Below, piece by piece: positions 51,218 through 59,369 of a stretch of 64,000 nucleotides of DNA. The stretch spans positions 186,001 to 250,000 of the forward strand of contig NZ_FTOT01000004.1 in assembly GCF_900156815.1 (NCBI RefSeq). Reading direction: 5' to 3'. The position numbers and the translations under genes are program-made. The notes beneath the pieces are model-generated. The model saw only the letters and a program-made list of their open reading frames with translations, searched no databases and was not told where the DNA came from. Origin of the DNA: Gemmobacter megaterium (GTDB taxonomy: Bacteria > Pseudomonadota > Alphaproteobacteria > Rhodobacterales > Rhodobacteraceae). Every line of letters begins with the position of its first letter. The stretch's first letter is position 1.

Positions 51218-52117
51218 ATGACCACCCGCCACGCCCCCCAGCCTGTCGCCCCCCCGCCTGTCACCCGCGCGCCGCGCATTCACCCTGAACGCTTTGCCCC
51301 CGTGCCGGTGGAACAGCCCCCCGGCCCCTTGCGGGCCTTTGTGGCGCTGATGTTGCCGCCGGTGATCATGGGGCTGCTGCTACTGGCGCTGTACGCCTGG
51401 ACCCGCTGGAACCTGCCGCCGCACCGCCAGTTCCTGATGCCATCGGCCCATGGCCTGTGGACCGAGGCGCTGTCCCGCCCCGAGGTGCTGGCCGAATTGT
51501 GGGACCGCAGCCTTGTGACCATCACCATCGCGCTCACCGGGCTTGGGGTGTCGATCCCGCTGGGCATGGCCATCGGCATCGTGATGTTCCGCTTTCACGT
51601 CATGGAACGCGCGGTATTTCCCTATCTGGTGGCGCTGCAATCCATTCCGATCCTGGCGATCATTCCCCTGATCCAGAGCGGGCTTGGCTTCGGCTTCATG
51701 CCCAAGGTGCTGATCGTGGCGCTGTTCACCTTTTTCGCCTTTCCCACCACGCTGCTGTTGGGGCTGAAAAGCCTGGACCGCGGCATCCTGAACCTGTTCC
51801 GCCTGCAAGGGTCCAGTTGGGGGGCAATGCTGTGGAAGGCGGGCCTGCCTTCGGCCGCGCCGGCGCTGTTTGCGGGGTTCCGCATCTCGACCGGCATGGC
51901 GATCATCGGCGCGGTCACGTCGGAACTGTTCTTCCTTGCGGGCAAGGGCGGGCTGGGGCAAATGCTGATCAACGCCAAGACCGACTTCAAGTACGAGCAG
52001 ATGTATGCCGCACTGATCGCATCTTCGGCGTTGTCGATAACGGTGTACCTGGTCTTCACCTGGGCGGGAAACCGCCTGTTCGCAAGCTGGCACGAAAGTG
52101 CCGCCCGCCGGGGCTGA
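51218..52117 (+). CDS. ABC transporter permease (nitrate/sulfonate/taurine type)
   Basis: A 299-residue permease of the SsuC/TauC/ThiX kind. A Pro-rich cytoplasmic N terminus of about 40 residues precedes six helices (first: LMLPPVIMGLLLLALYAW). The ATPase-contact loop is FRLQGSSWGAMLWKAGLPSAAP. Typical late segments are GMAIIGAVTSELF and GKGGLGQML. It starts 3 bases after the ATPase gene. Members of this group import taurine, sulfonates, nitrate, riboflavin or pyrimidine precursors. Confidence 0.9.
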   Translation: MTTRHAPQPVAPPPVTRAPRIHPERFAPVPVEQPPGPLRAFVALMLPPVIMGLLLLALYAWTRWNLPPHRQFLMPSAHGLWTEALSRPEVLAELWDRSLVTITIALTGLGVSIPLGMAIGIVMFRFHVMERAVFPYLVALQSIPILAIIPLIQSGLGFGFMPKVLIVALFTFFAFPTTLLLGLKSLDRGILNLFRLQGSSWGAMLWKAGLPSAAPALFAGFRISTGMAIIGAVTSELFFLAGKGGLGQMLINAKTDFKYEQMYAALIASSALSITVYLVFTWAGNRLFASWHESAARRG

Positions 52118-52166
52118 GCTGCCCCGAACCTGTCGCCTCCTCCTCCAAGAACCACAGGGAACCGCC

Positions 52167-53318
52167 ATGATCAAAGGTCTGCTTTGCGCCGTCGCCACCA
52201 CGACGACCGCGCTTGCCGCGCTGCCTGCCCTTGCCCAGGGCACCACTGCCGAACGCTATGCCACACCGCTGGCCGATGTATGCCCCAGCCCGCTGTATAT
52301 CCAGAAGGACTGGCTGGCGCAGGCCGAACACGGCGGGCTGTACCAGCTGATCGGGCCGGGCGGCGTGATGGAACAGGGCCGCTATACCGGCCCGCTGGGA
52401 TCCACCGGGATCGACCTTGTGATCCTGGAAGGCGGAGGCAACATCGGCCTGGGCGATGGCGAAACCGCCTATTCGGCACTGTTCAACGGCAATTCCAGGG
52501 CAGGCGTCACCCCGCATCTGGGCTTTCAGGAACTGGACAACGCCTTCATCTTTTCCAGGCGGTTCCCGGTGACGGGCGTCTTCACCGCCTTGGACAAGGC
52601 GCCGTCGGGCCTGTTCTGGGATGTCGGCACCTATCCCGAAGGCTTCCATTCGATCGAGGATCTCCGGGCCTTTGCCGCCAGCGGCACGGGGATGATCTAT
52701 GTCTCGACCATCACGCGGACCTTCGGCCTGTATCTGGTGAATTCCGGCGTGCCCAAGGATGTCTTTGTCGAAGGCTATCGCGGCGATGGCGAGAATTTCG
52801 TCACCAGCAACGGAACCTGGCTGAACCAGGGCTTTGTCACATCCGAGGTCTACAAGTACAGCCACGGCAACAACTGGGGCAAGCCGGTCGATGCGGTGAC
52901 GGTGAACGAACTGGGCTATCCCACCTATACCGGCATGTTGGCGGTCGCCAATCACCGGCTGGAGGAACTGGCCCCCTGTCTGACCAGGCTGGTACCGATC
53001 CTGCAACAGGCGCAGGTGGATTACATCACCGCACCCGAGATGGCGAACAAGGTTATCCACGATTTCAACGCCGGTGGATTTGCCACAAGCTGGTGGAAAA
53101 CCTCGATGGAGTTGAACGCCTTTTCCGCCGCCGCGCAAAAGGAACGCGGCATCGTCGGCAACGGCCCCAATGCCACGCTGGGCGATTTCGATATGGATCA
53201 GGTCAAGGCGATGTATGACATCGTGAAACCCTGGCTGGACGAACGCGCCAATCCCGATGTGACGCCCGAGGATGTGGTCACCAACCGCTTCATCGACCCC
53301 GCCATCGGGCTGAAGTGA
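52167..53318 (+). CDS. ABC transporter substrate-binding protein (SsuA/NMT1-like)
   Basis: A 383-residue periplasmic receptor. The signal peptide (MIKGLLCAVATTTTALAALPALA) is followed by CPSPLYIQKDWLAQAEHGGLY, with a SSuA/THI5-like arrangement in outline. Later segments are GFHSIEDLRAFAASGTGMIY and TAPEMANKVIHDFNAGG. It is longer than most SsuA-like proteins (about 320). GGGA stands seven bases before the ATG. It likely delivers the operon's substrate to the adjacent permease; the ligand is not identifiable by eye. Confidence 0.85.
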   Translation: MIKGLLCAVATTTTALAALPALAQGTTAERYATPLADVCPSPLYIQKDWLAQAEHGGLYQLIGPGGVMEQGRYTGPLGSTGIDLVILEGGGNIGLGDGETAYSALFNGNSRAGVTPHLGFQELDNAFIFSRRFPVTGVFTALDKAPSGLFWDVGTYPEGFHSIEDLRAFAASGTGMIYVSTITRTFGLYLVNSGVPKDVFVEGYRGDGENFVTSNGTWLNQGFVTSEVYKYSHGNNWGKPVDAVTVNELGYPTYTGMLAVANHRLEELAPCLTRLVPILQQAQVDYITAPEMANKVIHDFNAGGFATSWWKTSMELNAFSAAAQKERGIVGNGPNATLGDFDMDQVKAMYDIVKPWLDERANPDVTPEDVVTNRFIDPAIGLK

Positions 53319-53319
53319 C

Positions 53320-54159
53320 ATGGCGGCCGTGCTGCTGGACGGTGACGCGCTGGCCGCGACCCTGCGCCGCGACATGGCGGCGGCGGTCGGGCGCCTGCCC
53401 CGCCCGCCGCGCATGGCCACCGTGCTGGTCGGGGATGACCCGGCCAGCCGCGCCTATATCGGGCGCAAACATGCCGATTGCGCCGAACTGGGGATCGCCG
53501 CCGATCTGGTGACCATGCCGGCCGACACGACGCCCGCCGCCCTGCTGGACACGGTTGCGCGGCTGAATGCCGATCACGCGGTGGACGGGTTCTTTGTGCA
53601 GTTTCCGCTGCCCGGCGGGCATGATGCGAGGGCGGTCGCCGCCGCCATCGCCCCGGACAAGGACATCGACGGGCTGGCGCCTGAAAACCTGGGCCGGATG
53701 ATCGCCGGGCTGCCGGGCCTGCGCCCCTGCACGCCAGCCGCCGTGCTGGCGCTGCTGCACCGATATGACGTGCCGCTGGCCGGGCGCCATGTGGTCATCG
53801 TGGGGCGCGGGCTGCTGGTCGGGCGGCCGCTGGCGCTGATGCTGTCGGCGCGGGGCGTCGATGCCACGGTGACGCTGGCCCATTCTGCCACGCCCGACCT
53901 GCCCGCCCAGACCCGCCGCGCCGATGTGGTGATCGCCGCGGCCGGGCAGCCCGGCCTGATCCGCGCCGACATGATCCGCCCCGGCGCCGCCGTGGTGGGC
54001 GTGGGGATCAGCTATGTCGGCGGCCAGATGGTTTCGGACCTTGCCGCCGATGTGGCGGGGGTGGCTGGCCATGTCACCCCGCCGCATGGGTCGGTCGGCG
54101 CCTTGACCCGCGCCATGCTGCTGGCCAACCTGATCGACGCGGTCCGCCGCCATGGCTGA
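53320..54159 (+). CDS. FolD paralogue 1: methylenetetrahydrofolate dehydrogenase/cyclohydrolase-like
   Basis: A 279-residue FolD-family protein; canonical FolD interconverts methylene-, methenyl- and formyl-tetrahydrofolate. The catalytic residues of the folate site are present: Tyr46 and Lys50 (AYIGRK), Gln94 (FVQFPLP) and Asp117 (DKDIDG). The dinucleotide site is altered: GRGLLVGRP lacks the Ser usually found in GRS.xVGxP. The C-terminal signature PVPGGVGPMT reads PPHGSVGALT. It follows the receptor gene by one base and overlaps the IclR gene. It is probably not the housekeeping FolD. It pairs with the paralogue at 54928, which has the opposite defects. Confidence 0.85.
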   Translation: MAAVLLDGDALAATLRRDMAAAVGRLPRPPRMATVLVGDDPASRAYIGRKHADCAELGIAADLVTMPADTTPAALLDTVARLNADHAVDGFFVQFPLPGGHDARAVAAAIAPDKDIDGLAPENLGRMIAGLPGLRPCTPAAVLALLHRYDVPLAGRHVVIVGRGLLVGRPLALMLSARGVDATVTLAHSATPDLPAQTRRADVVIAAAGQPGLIRADMIRPGAAVVGVGISYVGGQMVSDLAADVAGVAGHVTPPHGSVGALTRAMLLANLIDAVRRHG

Positions 54160-54931
54160 CCGCCCCCCCATGGACACCGACAAGGAGGTTTCGTTGACCT
54201 TCGCCAAGGGGCTGGACGTGATCGAAGCCTTTGCCGGGACCGAACGCCGCCTGTCGGTTTCGGAACTGGCCGCCCGAACCGGCCTGAACCGCGCCGTCAC
54301 CCGCCGCCTTGTGCGCACATTGGAAATGAAGGGCTATGCCCGCGCCGACCGGGGGCAGTACGAACTGACACCCCATGTGCTGCGGCTGATCCGCGGCTTC
54401 ATCGAAGGGCGCAGCCTGCCGCAGATCGTGCATCCGATCCTGCGCCGTCTGGCCGAGGAGATTGGCGAATCCACCTCTTTTGCCATGCTGGACGACACCG
54501 AGGCGGTCTATGTCGCCCATGCCTTTCTGCCGTCGCGCTTCACGCTGAACAGGGTAACGGTTGGCTCACGGGTGCCGCTGTTGCCGACAGCGGCGGGGCG
54601 GGTGATCCTGGCCTTTCTGCCTGTGGGGGAACGCGCCGCCCTGACGGCCCGGCTGGCCGCCGCCGCCCCCGCGCCGCAGACCCCGGACGAGGCGCATCGG
54701 ATGGCCACGATCCTGGCCGACTGCCAGCGGCTGGGCTATTGCCTGTCGGACAGCGACTATGTCGAGGGTGTCGCCTCGCTGGCGGTGCCGGTGTTCGACG
54801 GATTGCAGCATGTGACGGGGGCGATCTCGATCATCTTTCCCACCCATGGCCTTGATGCGGCAGAGATTGCCGGACGGATCGCGCCCCGGATGCAGGCGGG
54901 CGCCGCAGAGCTGTCAGGCGCATTGCCATGA
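54152..54931 (+). CDS. IclR family transcriptional regulator
   Basis: A 259-residue regulator: winged helix-turn-helix (LSVSELAARTGLNRAVTRRL, about residues 34-53), then the IclR effector domain with LPTAAGRVILAFL and SDYVEGVASLAVPVFDG. It sits between the two FolD-like genes and overlaps both (8 and 4 bases), so it is made from the operon it probably controls. The ATG at 54152 lacks a ribosome site. A TTG at 54194 has a perfect AAGGAGG five bases upstream and would give a 245-residue protein starting just before FAKGLDVIEAF. That may be the true start. Confidence 0.88.
   Translation: MADRPPMDTDKEVSLTFAKGLDVIEAFAGTERRLSVSELAARTGLNRAVTRRLVRTLEMKGYARADRGQYELTPHVLRLIRGFIEGRSLPQIVHPILRRLAEEIGESTSFAMLDDTEAVYVAHAFLPSRFTLNRVTVGSRVPLLPTAAGRVILAFLPVGERAALTARLAAAAPAPQTPDEAHRMATILADCQRLGYCLSDSDYVEGVASLAVPVFDGLQHVTGAISIIFPTHGLDAAEIAGRIAPRMQAGAAELSGALP
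54182..54196 (+). promoter_or_regulatory. strong internal ribosome site and TTG start in the IclR gene
   Basis: AAGGAGG at 54182-54188, a full anti-16S match, stands five bases before an in-frame TTG at 54194. No such site precedes the annotated ATG. This points to initiation at TTG, or to two forms of the regulator. Confidence 0.5.
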
Positions 54932-55743
54932 CGCAGGTGTTCACGGGATTTGCACTGGCAGAGCGGATTCAGGCCGGGACGCGGGCCATGGTCGGACGGC
55001 TGGGCCGCGCGCCGGTCTGCGTGACGCTGCTGGATCCGGCGAATGGCGCCGCCGCAGCCTATCTGGCCCGCCAGAGCGCCATGGCCGCCAGCGCCGGGGT
55101 GAGGATCTCGGCCAGCGACTGGGGCAACGATCCGGCCGCTCGGCTGGCGGCATATGCCGCCGATCCGGCGGTCGATGCGGTGGCGGCGCTGTTTCCCCTG
55201 CCCCACGGGCTGACACCACAGGCGGTGGCGGCGCTTGTCGGGGCGGAAAAGGATGTCGATGGCCAGCATCCGACCCACGCGGGCGGCCTGCTGCTGGGCG
55301 ATGGTACCACACGCCCCCCCGCGACCGCGCAGGCGGCGCTGCTATGTGCCAGAGAGATTCTGGGGGATCTGCGCGGCGCAGACCTGACACTGGTCGGCGC
55401 CTCGCGGCTGATCGGGCGCCCTCTGGCGATGCTGCTGACCGATGCGGGGGCCACGGTGACGCTGTGCCATGCCGAGACCCGCGATCTGGCGACCCATACG
55501 CGCCGGGCGGATCTGATCGTGACAGCCGCAGGCGTAAAGGGGCTGATCGGGCGCGATCATGTGGCGCCGGGCGGCAGGGTGCTGGATCTGGCGGTCATAC
55601 CGACAGCCGCAGGGCTGGTCGGCGACGCGGACCGGGCGGCGCTGGACAGCCATGCCGCGCTGGTGTCCGCCGTCCCCGATGGCGTGGGGCCAGTGACGAC
55701 GGCCTGCCTGATCGCCAATATCGCCAAGGCCGCGCGAGGCTGA
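54928..55743 (+). CDS. FolD paralogue 2 lacking cyclohydrolase residues
   Basis: A 271-residue FolD-family protein with an intact-looking dinucleotide fold (GASRLIGRPLAMLL) and C-terminal signature (VPDGVGPVTTACL). Two of the three residues needed for cyclohydrolase action are replaced: the Lys after Tyr45 is Gln49 (AYLARQ), and the Gln of VQLPLP is Leu88 (ALFPLP). Asp111 (EKDVDG) remains. It therefore cannot be a normal bifunctional FolD. It may be a dehydrogenase-only partner of paralogue 1, since FolD works as a dimer, or may act on another substrate. It overlaps the IclR stop by four bases and ends the operon. Confidence 0.82.
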   Translation: MTQVFTGFALAERIQAGTRAMVGRLGRAPVCVTLLDPANGAAAAYLARQSAMAASAGVRISASDWGNDPAARLAAYAADPAVDAVAALFPLPHGLTPQAVAALVGAEKDVDGQHPTHAGGLLLGDGTTRPPATAQAALLCAREILGDLRGADLTLVGASRLIGRPLAMLLTDAGATVTLCHAETRDLATHTRRADLIVTAAGVKGLIGRDHVAPGGRVLDLAVIPTAAGLVGDADRAALDSHAALVSAVPDGVGPVTTACLIANIAKAARG

Positions 55744-55869
55744 GGCCCAGGAAAGGCGGCGATCCGCCCCCCTCGGGGCCGGGTGGCGCATTCACCCCCG
55801 GCGGGATCGCCCGGTACCTTGCCGCCCTGTCCGGTGCCCCGGACCCGGCGGGTGCCGGGCGACCGGCGC

Positions 55870-55895
55870 GGTCCGGGCGGCCCGCAGCCCGGACC
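55870..55895. terminator. hairpin between convergent operons
   Basis: GGTCCGGGC at 55870-55878 pairs perfectly with GCCCGGACC at 55887-55895 across an eight-base loop. A smaller GTCCGG/CCGGAC hairpin stands at 55829-55844. Neither has a T-run. They occupy the 197-base gap between the FolD paralogue 2 and monooxygenase stop codons and may end both transcripts. Confidence 0.4.
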
Positions 55896-55940
55896 TGTGT
55901 CAGACCGCGCGCGCCGGGCCGCCCCATCGCCGGGCGGGTA

Positions 55941-57185
55941 TCACCGCATCTGTTCGGTGGCGAACCCGGCGATGCGCGAATAGCCGTTCACGATGGCCTC
56001 GCGTTCGGCCAATGGCATGATCGTCTCCAGATCGTCGAACCGCTGCCCCGGCAGATCGCGGATGCGGGCCTCGACCTCGTCGATCACGCGCTCGGGGCCG
56101 CCCATGCGGTTGCCCGCCACAACCTCGTTGACCGGGCCAAGCCGCGCGGCCTCATAGGCCAGCAGGGCCGCAGCGGGATCGCCGCCCTGTCCGCAGATCT
56201 GCCCCAGCATCCGCGCATCAAGAATGGCCTGCGCCGATCCATTGGCCCCGAACGGATACATCGGATGCGCCGCATCCCCCAGCAGGGTGATGCGGCCGCG
56301 CGTCCAACTGGCCAGCGGGTCGCGGTCGCACATCGGAAAATCCCAGAATACCGGGGTGGCATCCACCATGGCGCGAATATCGGTCTCGGGCACGGTGAAG
56401 TCTTGCAGGATCGGGTGCAGCACCTCGGCCCTGGCCTCGCGGTCCCAGTCCTCGCGGCCGGGGGTGGGGCTGCCGGGGGCGGCTGCGCGGATCACACAGG
56501 CCCAGTTCATCAACTGCGTGCCCGGCGTCTTGCCCGGCCCGATCGGATAGAAGATGAACTTGCGCGTCATGCCCCCGGAATTGATGATCGTGTGCCCGTC
56601 CAGCACCACCGGCCAATCGACAGAGCCGCGCCACAGCAACAGCCCGGACCAGCGCGGCGCGCCCTCGTCGGGGTTCAGGTGGCGGCGCACGGCGGAATGG
56701 ATGCCATCGGCACCAACCAGCACATCGCCATGATCGGTGAAGGTGCTGCCATCGGCGCGGCGGAAGGTGGCGACAACCCCGTCGCCGGTCTCCGTGGCCG
56801 ACTCGAAGGCCGCATCCAGCGTCAGGGTGCCCGCCGGCATCCGCGCCGCCACCGCATCCAGCAGGACGGTATGAATATCGGCGCGATGCGCGGTGATCTG
56901 CGGCACGTCATAGCCCGCCTTCAGGCCGCGCGGCGCATCCCATACCGCCTGACCGCCGCGCGTGCGAAAGATCATGCGGTCGGTACGAACCCCGAGCCGG
57001 TCCAGCGGCGCCATCAGCCCGATCTCGTCCAGCGCCTTGACAGCATGGGGCAGCAGGGTGATGCCGACCCCCAGATGGCCGATTTCGGGCACCTTTTCAT
57101 AGACTTTGCAAGGCACACCTGCCTTGTGCAGAAACAGGGCGGCGGTCAGCCCGCCGATGCCGCCCCCGGCAATGATGACTTTCAT
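55941..57185 (-). CDS. FAD-dependent aromatic monooxygenase (PhzS/6-hydroxynicotinate 3-monooxygenase-like)
   Basis: A 414-residue single-component flavoprotein hydroxylase of the p-hydroxybenzoate hydroxylase class. It has the FAD fold AGGGIGGLTAALFL (residues 6-19), the DG motif VLVGADGIHSAVRR near 155, and the GD motif ITLLGDAAHPMYPFGANG near 292. The last two, with QAILDARML, resemble PhzS and related enzymes that hydroxylate N-heterocyclic acids. It is the last gene of the minus-strand operon. Its likely role is ring hydroxylation or oxidative decarboxylation of the compound first attacked by the molybdenum hydroxylase; that order is inferred. Confidence 0.86.
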   Translation of the reverse strand: MKVIIAGGGIGGLTAALFLHKAGVPCKVYEKVPEIGHLGVGITLLPHAVKALDEIGLMAPLDRLGVRTDRMIFRTRGGQAVWDAPRGLKAGYDVPQITAHRADIHTVLLDAVAARMPAGTLTLDAAFESATETGDGVVATFRRADGSTFTDHGDVLVGADGIHSAVRRHLNPDEGAPRWSGLLLWRGSVDWPVVLDGHTIINSGGMTRKFIFYPIGPGKTPGTQLMNWACVIRAAAPGSPTPGREDWDREARAEVLHPILQDFTVPETDIRAMVDATPVFWDFPMCDRDPLASWTRGRITLLGDAAHPMYPFGANGSAQAILDARMLGQICGQGGDPAAALLAYEAARLGPVNEVVAGNRMGGPERVIDEVEARIRDLPGQRFDDLETIMPLAEREAIVNGYSRIAGFATEQMR

Positions 57186-57188
57186 GGC

Positions 57189-57635
57189 TCAGCCCCTTGC
57201 CCGACGGTCGGCGATGATCTGATCCAGCCAGGGCCCGTCCAGCTCTGGCATCAGCACGACATTTTCCTGTTCGCGCGCATCGTTGCGGGCGGTGATGGCT
57301 GTGGCGGGTTCGGTCATCGACAGGTTGAAGGCGATATGCGGCACCACCGGCGGAATATAGGTGAAGCTGCCGGGCAGCATCAGCGCCTCGTGTTCCAGCT
57401 TGTCACCATAGAGCAGCACAATGGCGCCCGAGACCGTATAGATCGCGGTTTCATAGTCGCGGTGGTAATGGGTTTTCGCCCGCCCGCCGGGACCAAAGGC
57501 GGTCAGGTTCAGCGACAGGTTCCTTGCACCCGTGCTGTTTTCCGACACGCCGAAAAAGGCGGGCATTCCCTGTTTTGCAATTGCGGTGGTCTTGGGGGTG
57601 AAGATCATCACCCTGGTGCCGTCGGGGGTGGTCAT
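57189..57635 (-). CDS. cupin domain protein
   Basis: A 148-residue single-domain cupin. The metal motif HYHRDYETAIYTVSG (His, His, Glu) and PPVVPHIAFN (last His) are visible, so a bound metal is expected. It could be an oxygenase, isomerase or sensor. The start at 57635 has GAGGA; upstream codons of the open frame are shadow sequence of the YciI gene. It lies 14 bases after the YciI gene and 3 before the monooxygenase gene. Confidence 0.83.
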   Translation of the reverse strand: MTTPDGTRVMIFTPKTTAIAKQGMPAFFGVSENSTGARNLSLNLTAFGPGGRAKTHYHRDYETAIYTVSGAIVLLYGDKLEHEALMLPGSFTYIPPVVPHIAFNLSMTEPATAITARNDAREQENVVLMPELDGPWLDQIIADRRARG

Positions 57636-57649
57636 GGCGGAGTCCTCTG

Positions 57650-57937
57650 TCAGGTCTTGGGAAGGGGGGCGCGGTTCCATTGCAGGATACGGGTGTCGGG
57701 GCGCAGGCCCGCGGTGCAATAGGGATCGCCAAGGGCCAGGGCGCGGGCGTCGGCGAGGCTGTCCGCCTCGATCACCCACAGCGAGCCACAGAAGGGCGCA
57801 TCGGCATCGGTGCGCAGACCGCCCGCCTCGGTGATGCGGTCGCGGTGCCGCGCGAGATAGTCGAAATGCGCCGAGGTCAGCGCAGGGTCGAGGTCACGCG
57901 GTTGAATATCGTCGAAGAACAGGGCGATGAAGCGCAT
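57650..57937 (-). CDS. YciI family protein
   Basis: A 95-residue protein of the YCII family, with MRFIALFFDD at the start, the conserved RxxHxxYL-like stretch (TSAHFDYLARHRDRI), SLWVIEADSLADARALALGDPY and the final W. Related proteins fold like muconolactone isomerase and act on lactones or chlorinated muconates in aromatic pathways. That fits a ring-cleavage setting here. It starts 2 bases after livF ends. Confidence 0.82.
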   Translation of the reverse strand: MRFIALFFDDIQPRDLDPALTSAHFDYLARHRDRITEAGGLRTDADAPFCGSLWVIEADSLADARALALGDPYCTAGLRPDTRILQWNRAPLPKT

Positions 57938-57939
57938 GG

Positions 57940-58656
57940 TTACAGTCCCAGATAGGCGCGTCGCACGGCGGGCGCGGCAAGCAGTTCGGCCCCGGTCCCC
58001 GTCATGGCGATGCGGCCGTTTTCCAAAAGGGTGGCGTGGTCGGCGATTTCCAGCGCCACGCGGGCGTTCTGTTCGGCCAGCAGGATGGTAAAGCCCGCCG
58101 CGCGCAGTTCGGCGATGGTGTCGAACACCTTTCGGACCATCACCGGAGCCAGCCCAAGGGTGGGTTCATCCATCAGGATCAGCCGGGGCCGCGCCATCAG
58201 ACCGCGCCCCAGCGCCAGCATCTGCTGTTCGCCCCCCGACATCAGGCCCGCGCGCTGGTGGCGGCGTTCCTGCAAGCGGGGAAACCGGCGATAGACCTCG
58301 GCCAGCATCTCGTCATGTCCGGCGCGGGCCGACGGGGCGATGGCACCAAGGCGCAGGTTCTGCTCCACCGTCATGCCGCCAAAGACCAGGCGGCCCTCGG
58401 GGATCAGCGCCAACCCGCCATCGACCCGCGCATGGCTGGGCAGATGGGCAATGTCGCGGCCCTGAAACAGCACGGTGCCGCTGCGGGGGGCCACCATGCC
58501 GGCAAGGGTTTTCATCAGCGTGGTCTTGCCTGCGCCATTGGCCCCGATCAGCGTGGTGACACTGCCACGCGCCACCGCCAGATCGACGCCGAACAGCACC
58601 TGCACCTGGCCATAGGCCACGCTCAGGTCATGGACGGACAACAGGACATCGGTCAT
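57940..58656 (-). CDS. livF: branched-chain amino acid-type ABC transporter ATP-binding protein LivF
   Basis: A 238-residue ATPase of the HAAT transporter family. It has Walker A GANGAGKTT, the LivF-type stretch LALIPEGRLVFGGMTVEQNL, signature MSGGEQQMLALGRGLM, Walker B LILMDEPTLGLAP, and AEQNA at the switch. Its start overlaps the LivG stop by four bases. Transporters of this class import amides, urea or aromatic acids as well as amino acids. Confidence 0.93.
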   Translation of the reverse strand: MTDVLLSVHDLSVAYGQVQVLFGVDLAVARGSVTTLIGANGAGKTTLMKTLAGMVAPRSGTVLFQGRDIAHLPSHARVDGGLALIPEGRLVFGGMTVEQNLRLGAIAPSARAGHDEMLAEVYRRFPRLQERRHQRAGLMSGGEQQMLALGRGLMARPRLILMDEPTLGLAPVMVRKVFDTIAELRAAGFTILLAEQNARVALEIADHATLLENGRIAMTGTGAELLAAPAVRRAYLGL

Positions 58657-59369
58657 CCGAAATACACCTCTGCCACCTGGGCGTTGCGCCCGATCTCCTG
58701 CGGTGTGCCACTGGCGATTTCCTCGCCGTGGTGCAAGACAAGGATACGGTCGGACAGGGTCATCAGCGCGCCGATGACATGTTCGACGATCACAAAGGTC
58801 AGCCCCCGGTCGCGGCGCAGGCTGGACAGGGTGTCCAGCATGGCGGCAATCTCGGTCGGGTTCAGCCCCGCCATCACCTCGTCCAACATCACCAGCTCGG
58901 CGCCGGTGGCCAGGGCGCGGGCGATTTCCAGCCGCTTCTGCCCCGAGAGCGTCAGGGCCCCGGCCAGCGTATCGCGCTGATCCGCCAGGCCCACGGCTGC
59001 CAGCGCCTCGGCCACCCTGGCCCCGACCTGGGCGCCGCGCAGGGCATGGGCGCCGTACAGCGCCGCGACCCGCACGTTCTCTGCCACGCTCAGCCCGGCC
59101 ATCGGACGCACGATCTGAAAGGTGCGGCATATACCCTGACGACAGATCCGCGCCGGTGACAGGCCGGTCAGCCGCTGGCCCTTGAACAGCACTTCGCCGC
59201 TGGTGGGGGCGGCATGGCCCGCGATCACGCTGAACAGCGTGGTCTTGCCTGCCCCGTTCGCCCCCATCAGCCCCAGGATCTCGCCCTTGGCGACCGACAG
59301 GCTGACATCGTTCAGCGCCACGATGCCGCCGAACCGCTTGGTGATGTGGCGCACCTCCAGCAAGGTCAT
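58653..59369 (-). CDS. livG: branched-chain amino acid-type ABC transporter ATP-binding protein LivG
   Basis: A 238-residue ATPase partner of LivF. It has FGGIVALNDVSLSV at the start, Walker A GANGAGKTT, the LivG-type ICRTFQIVRPMAGLSV Q-loop, and the signature LSGQKRLEIARALA. Walker B is ELVMLDEVMAGLNP, where a Val replaces the usual Pro after DE, and the switch region is IVEHVI. The start at 59369 overlaps the LivM stop by four bases. Confidence 0.93.
   Translation of the reverse strand: MTLLEVRHITKRFGGIVALNDVSLSVAKGEILGLMGANGAGKTTLFSVIAGHAAPTSGEVLFKGQRLTGLSPARICRQGICRTFQIVRPMAGLSVAENVRVAALYGAHALRGAQVGARVAEALAAVGLADQRDTLAGALTLSGQKRLEIARALATGAELVMLDEVMAGLNPTEIAAMLDTLSSLRRDRGLTFVIVEHVIGALMTLSDRILVLHHGEEIASGTPQEIGRNAQVAEVYFG

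Noticed and set aside
54846-57722. A 958-codon plus-strand frame
   Set aside because: It crosses FolD paralogue 2 in another frame and then runs antisense to the monooxygenase and cupin genes. It has no start signal or domain.
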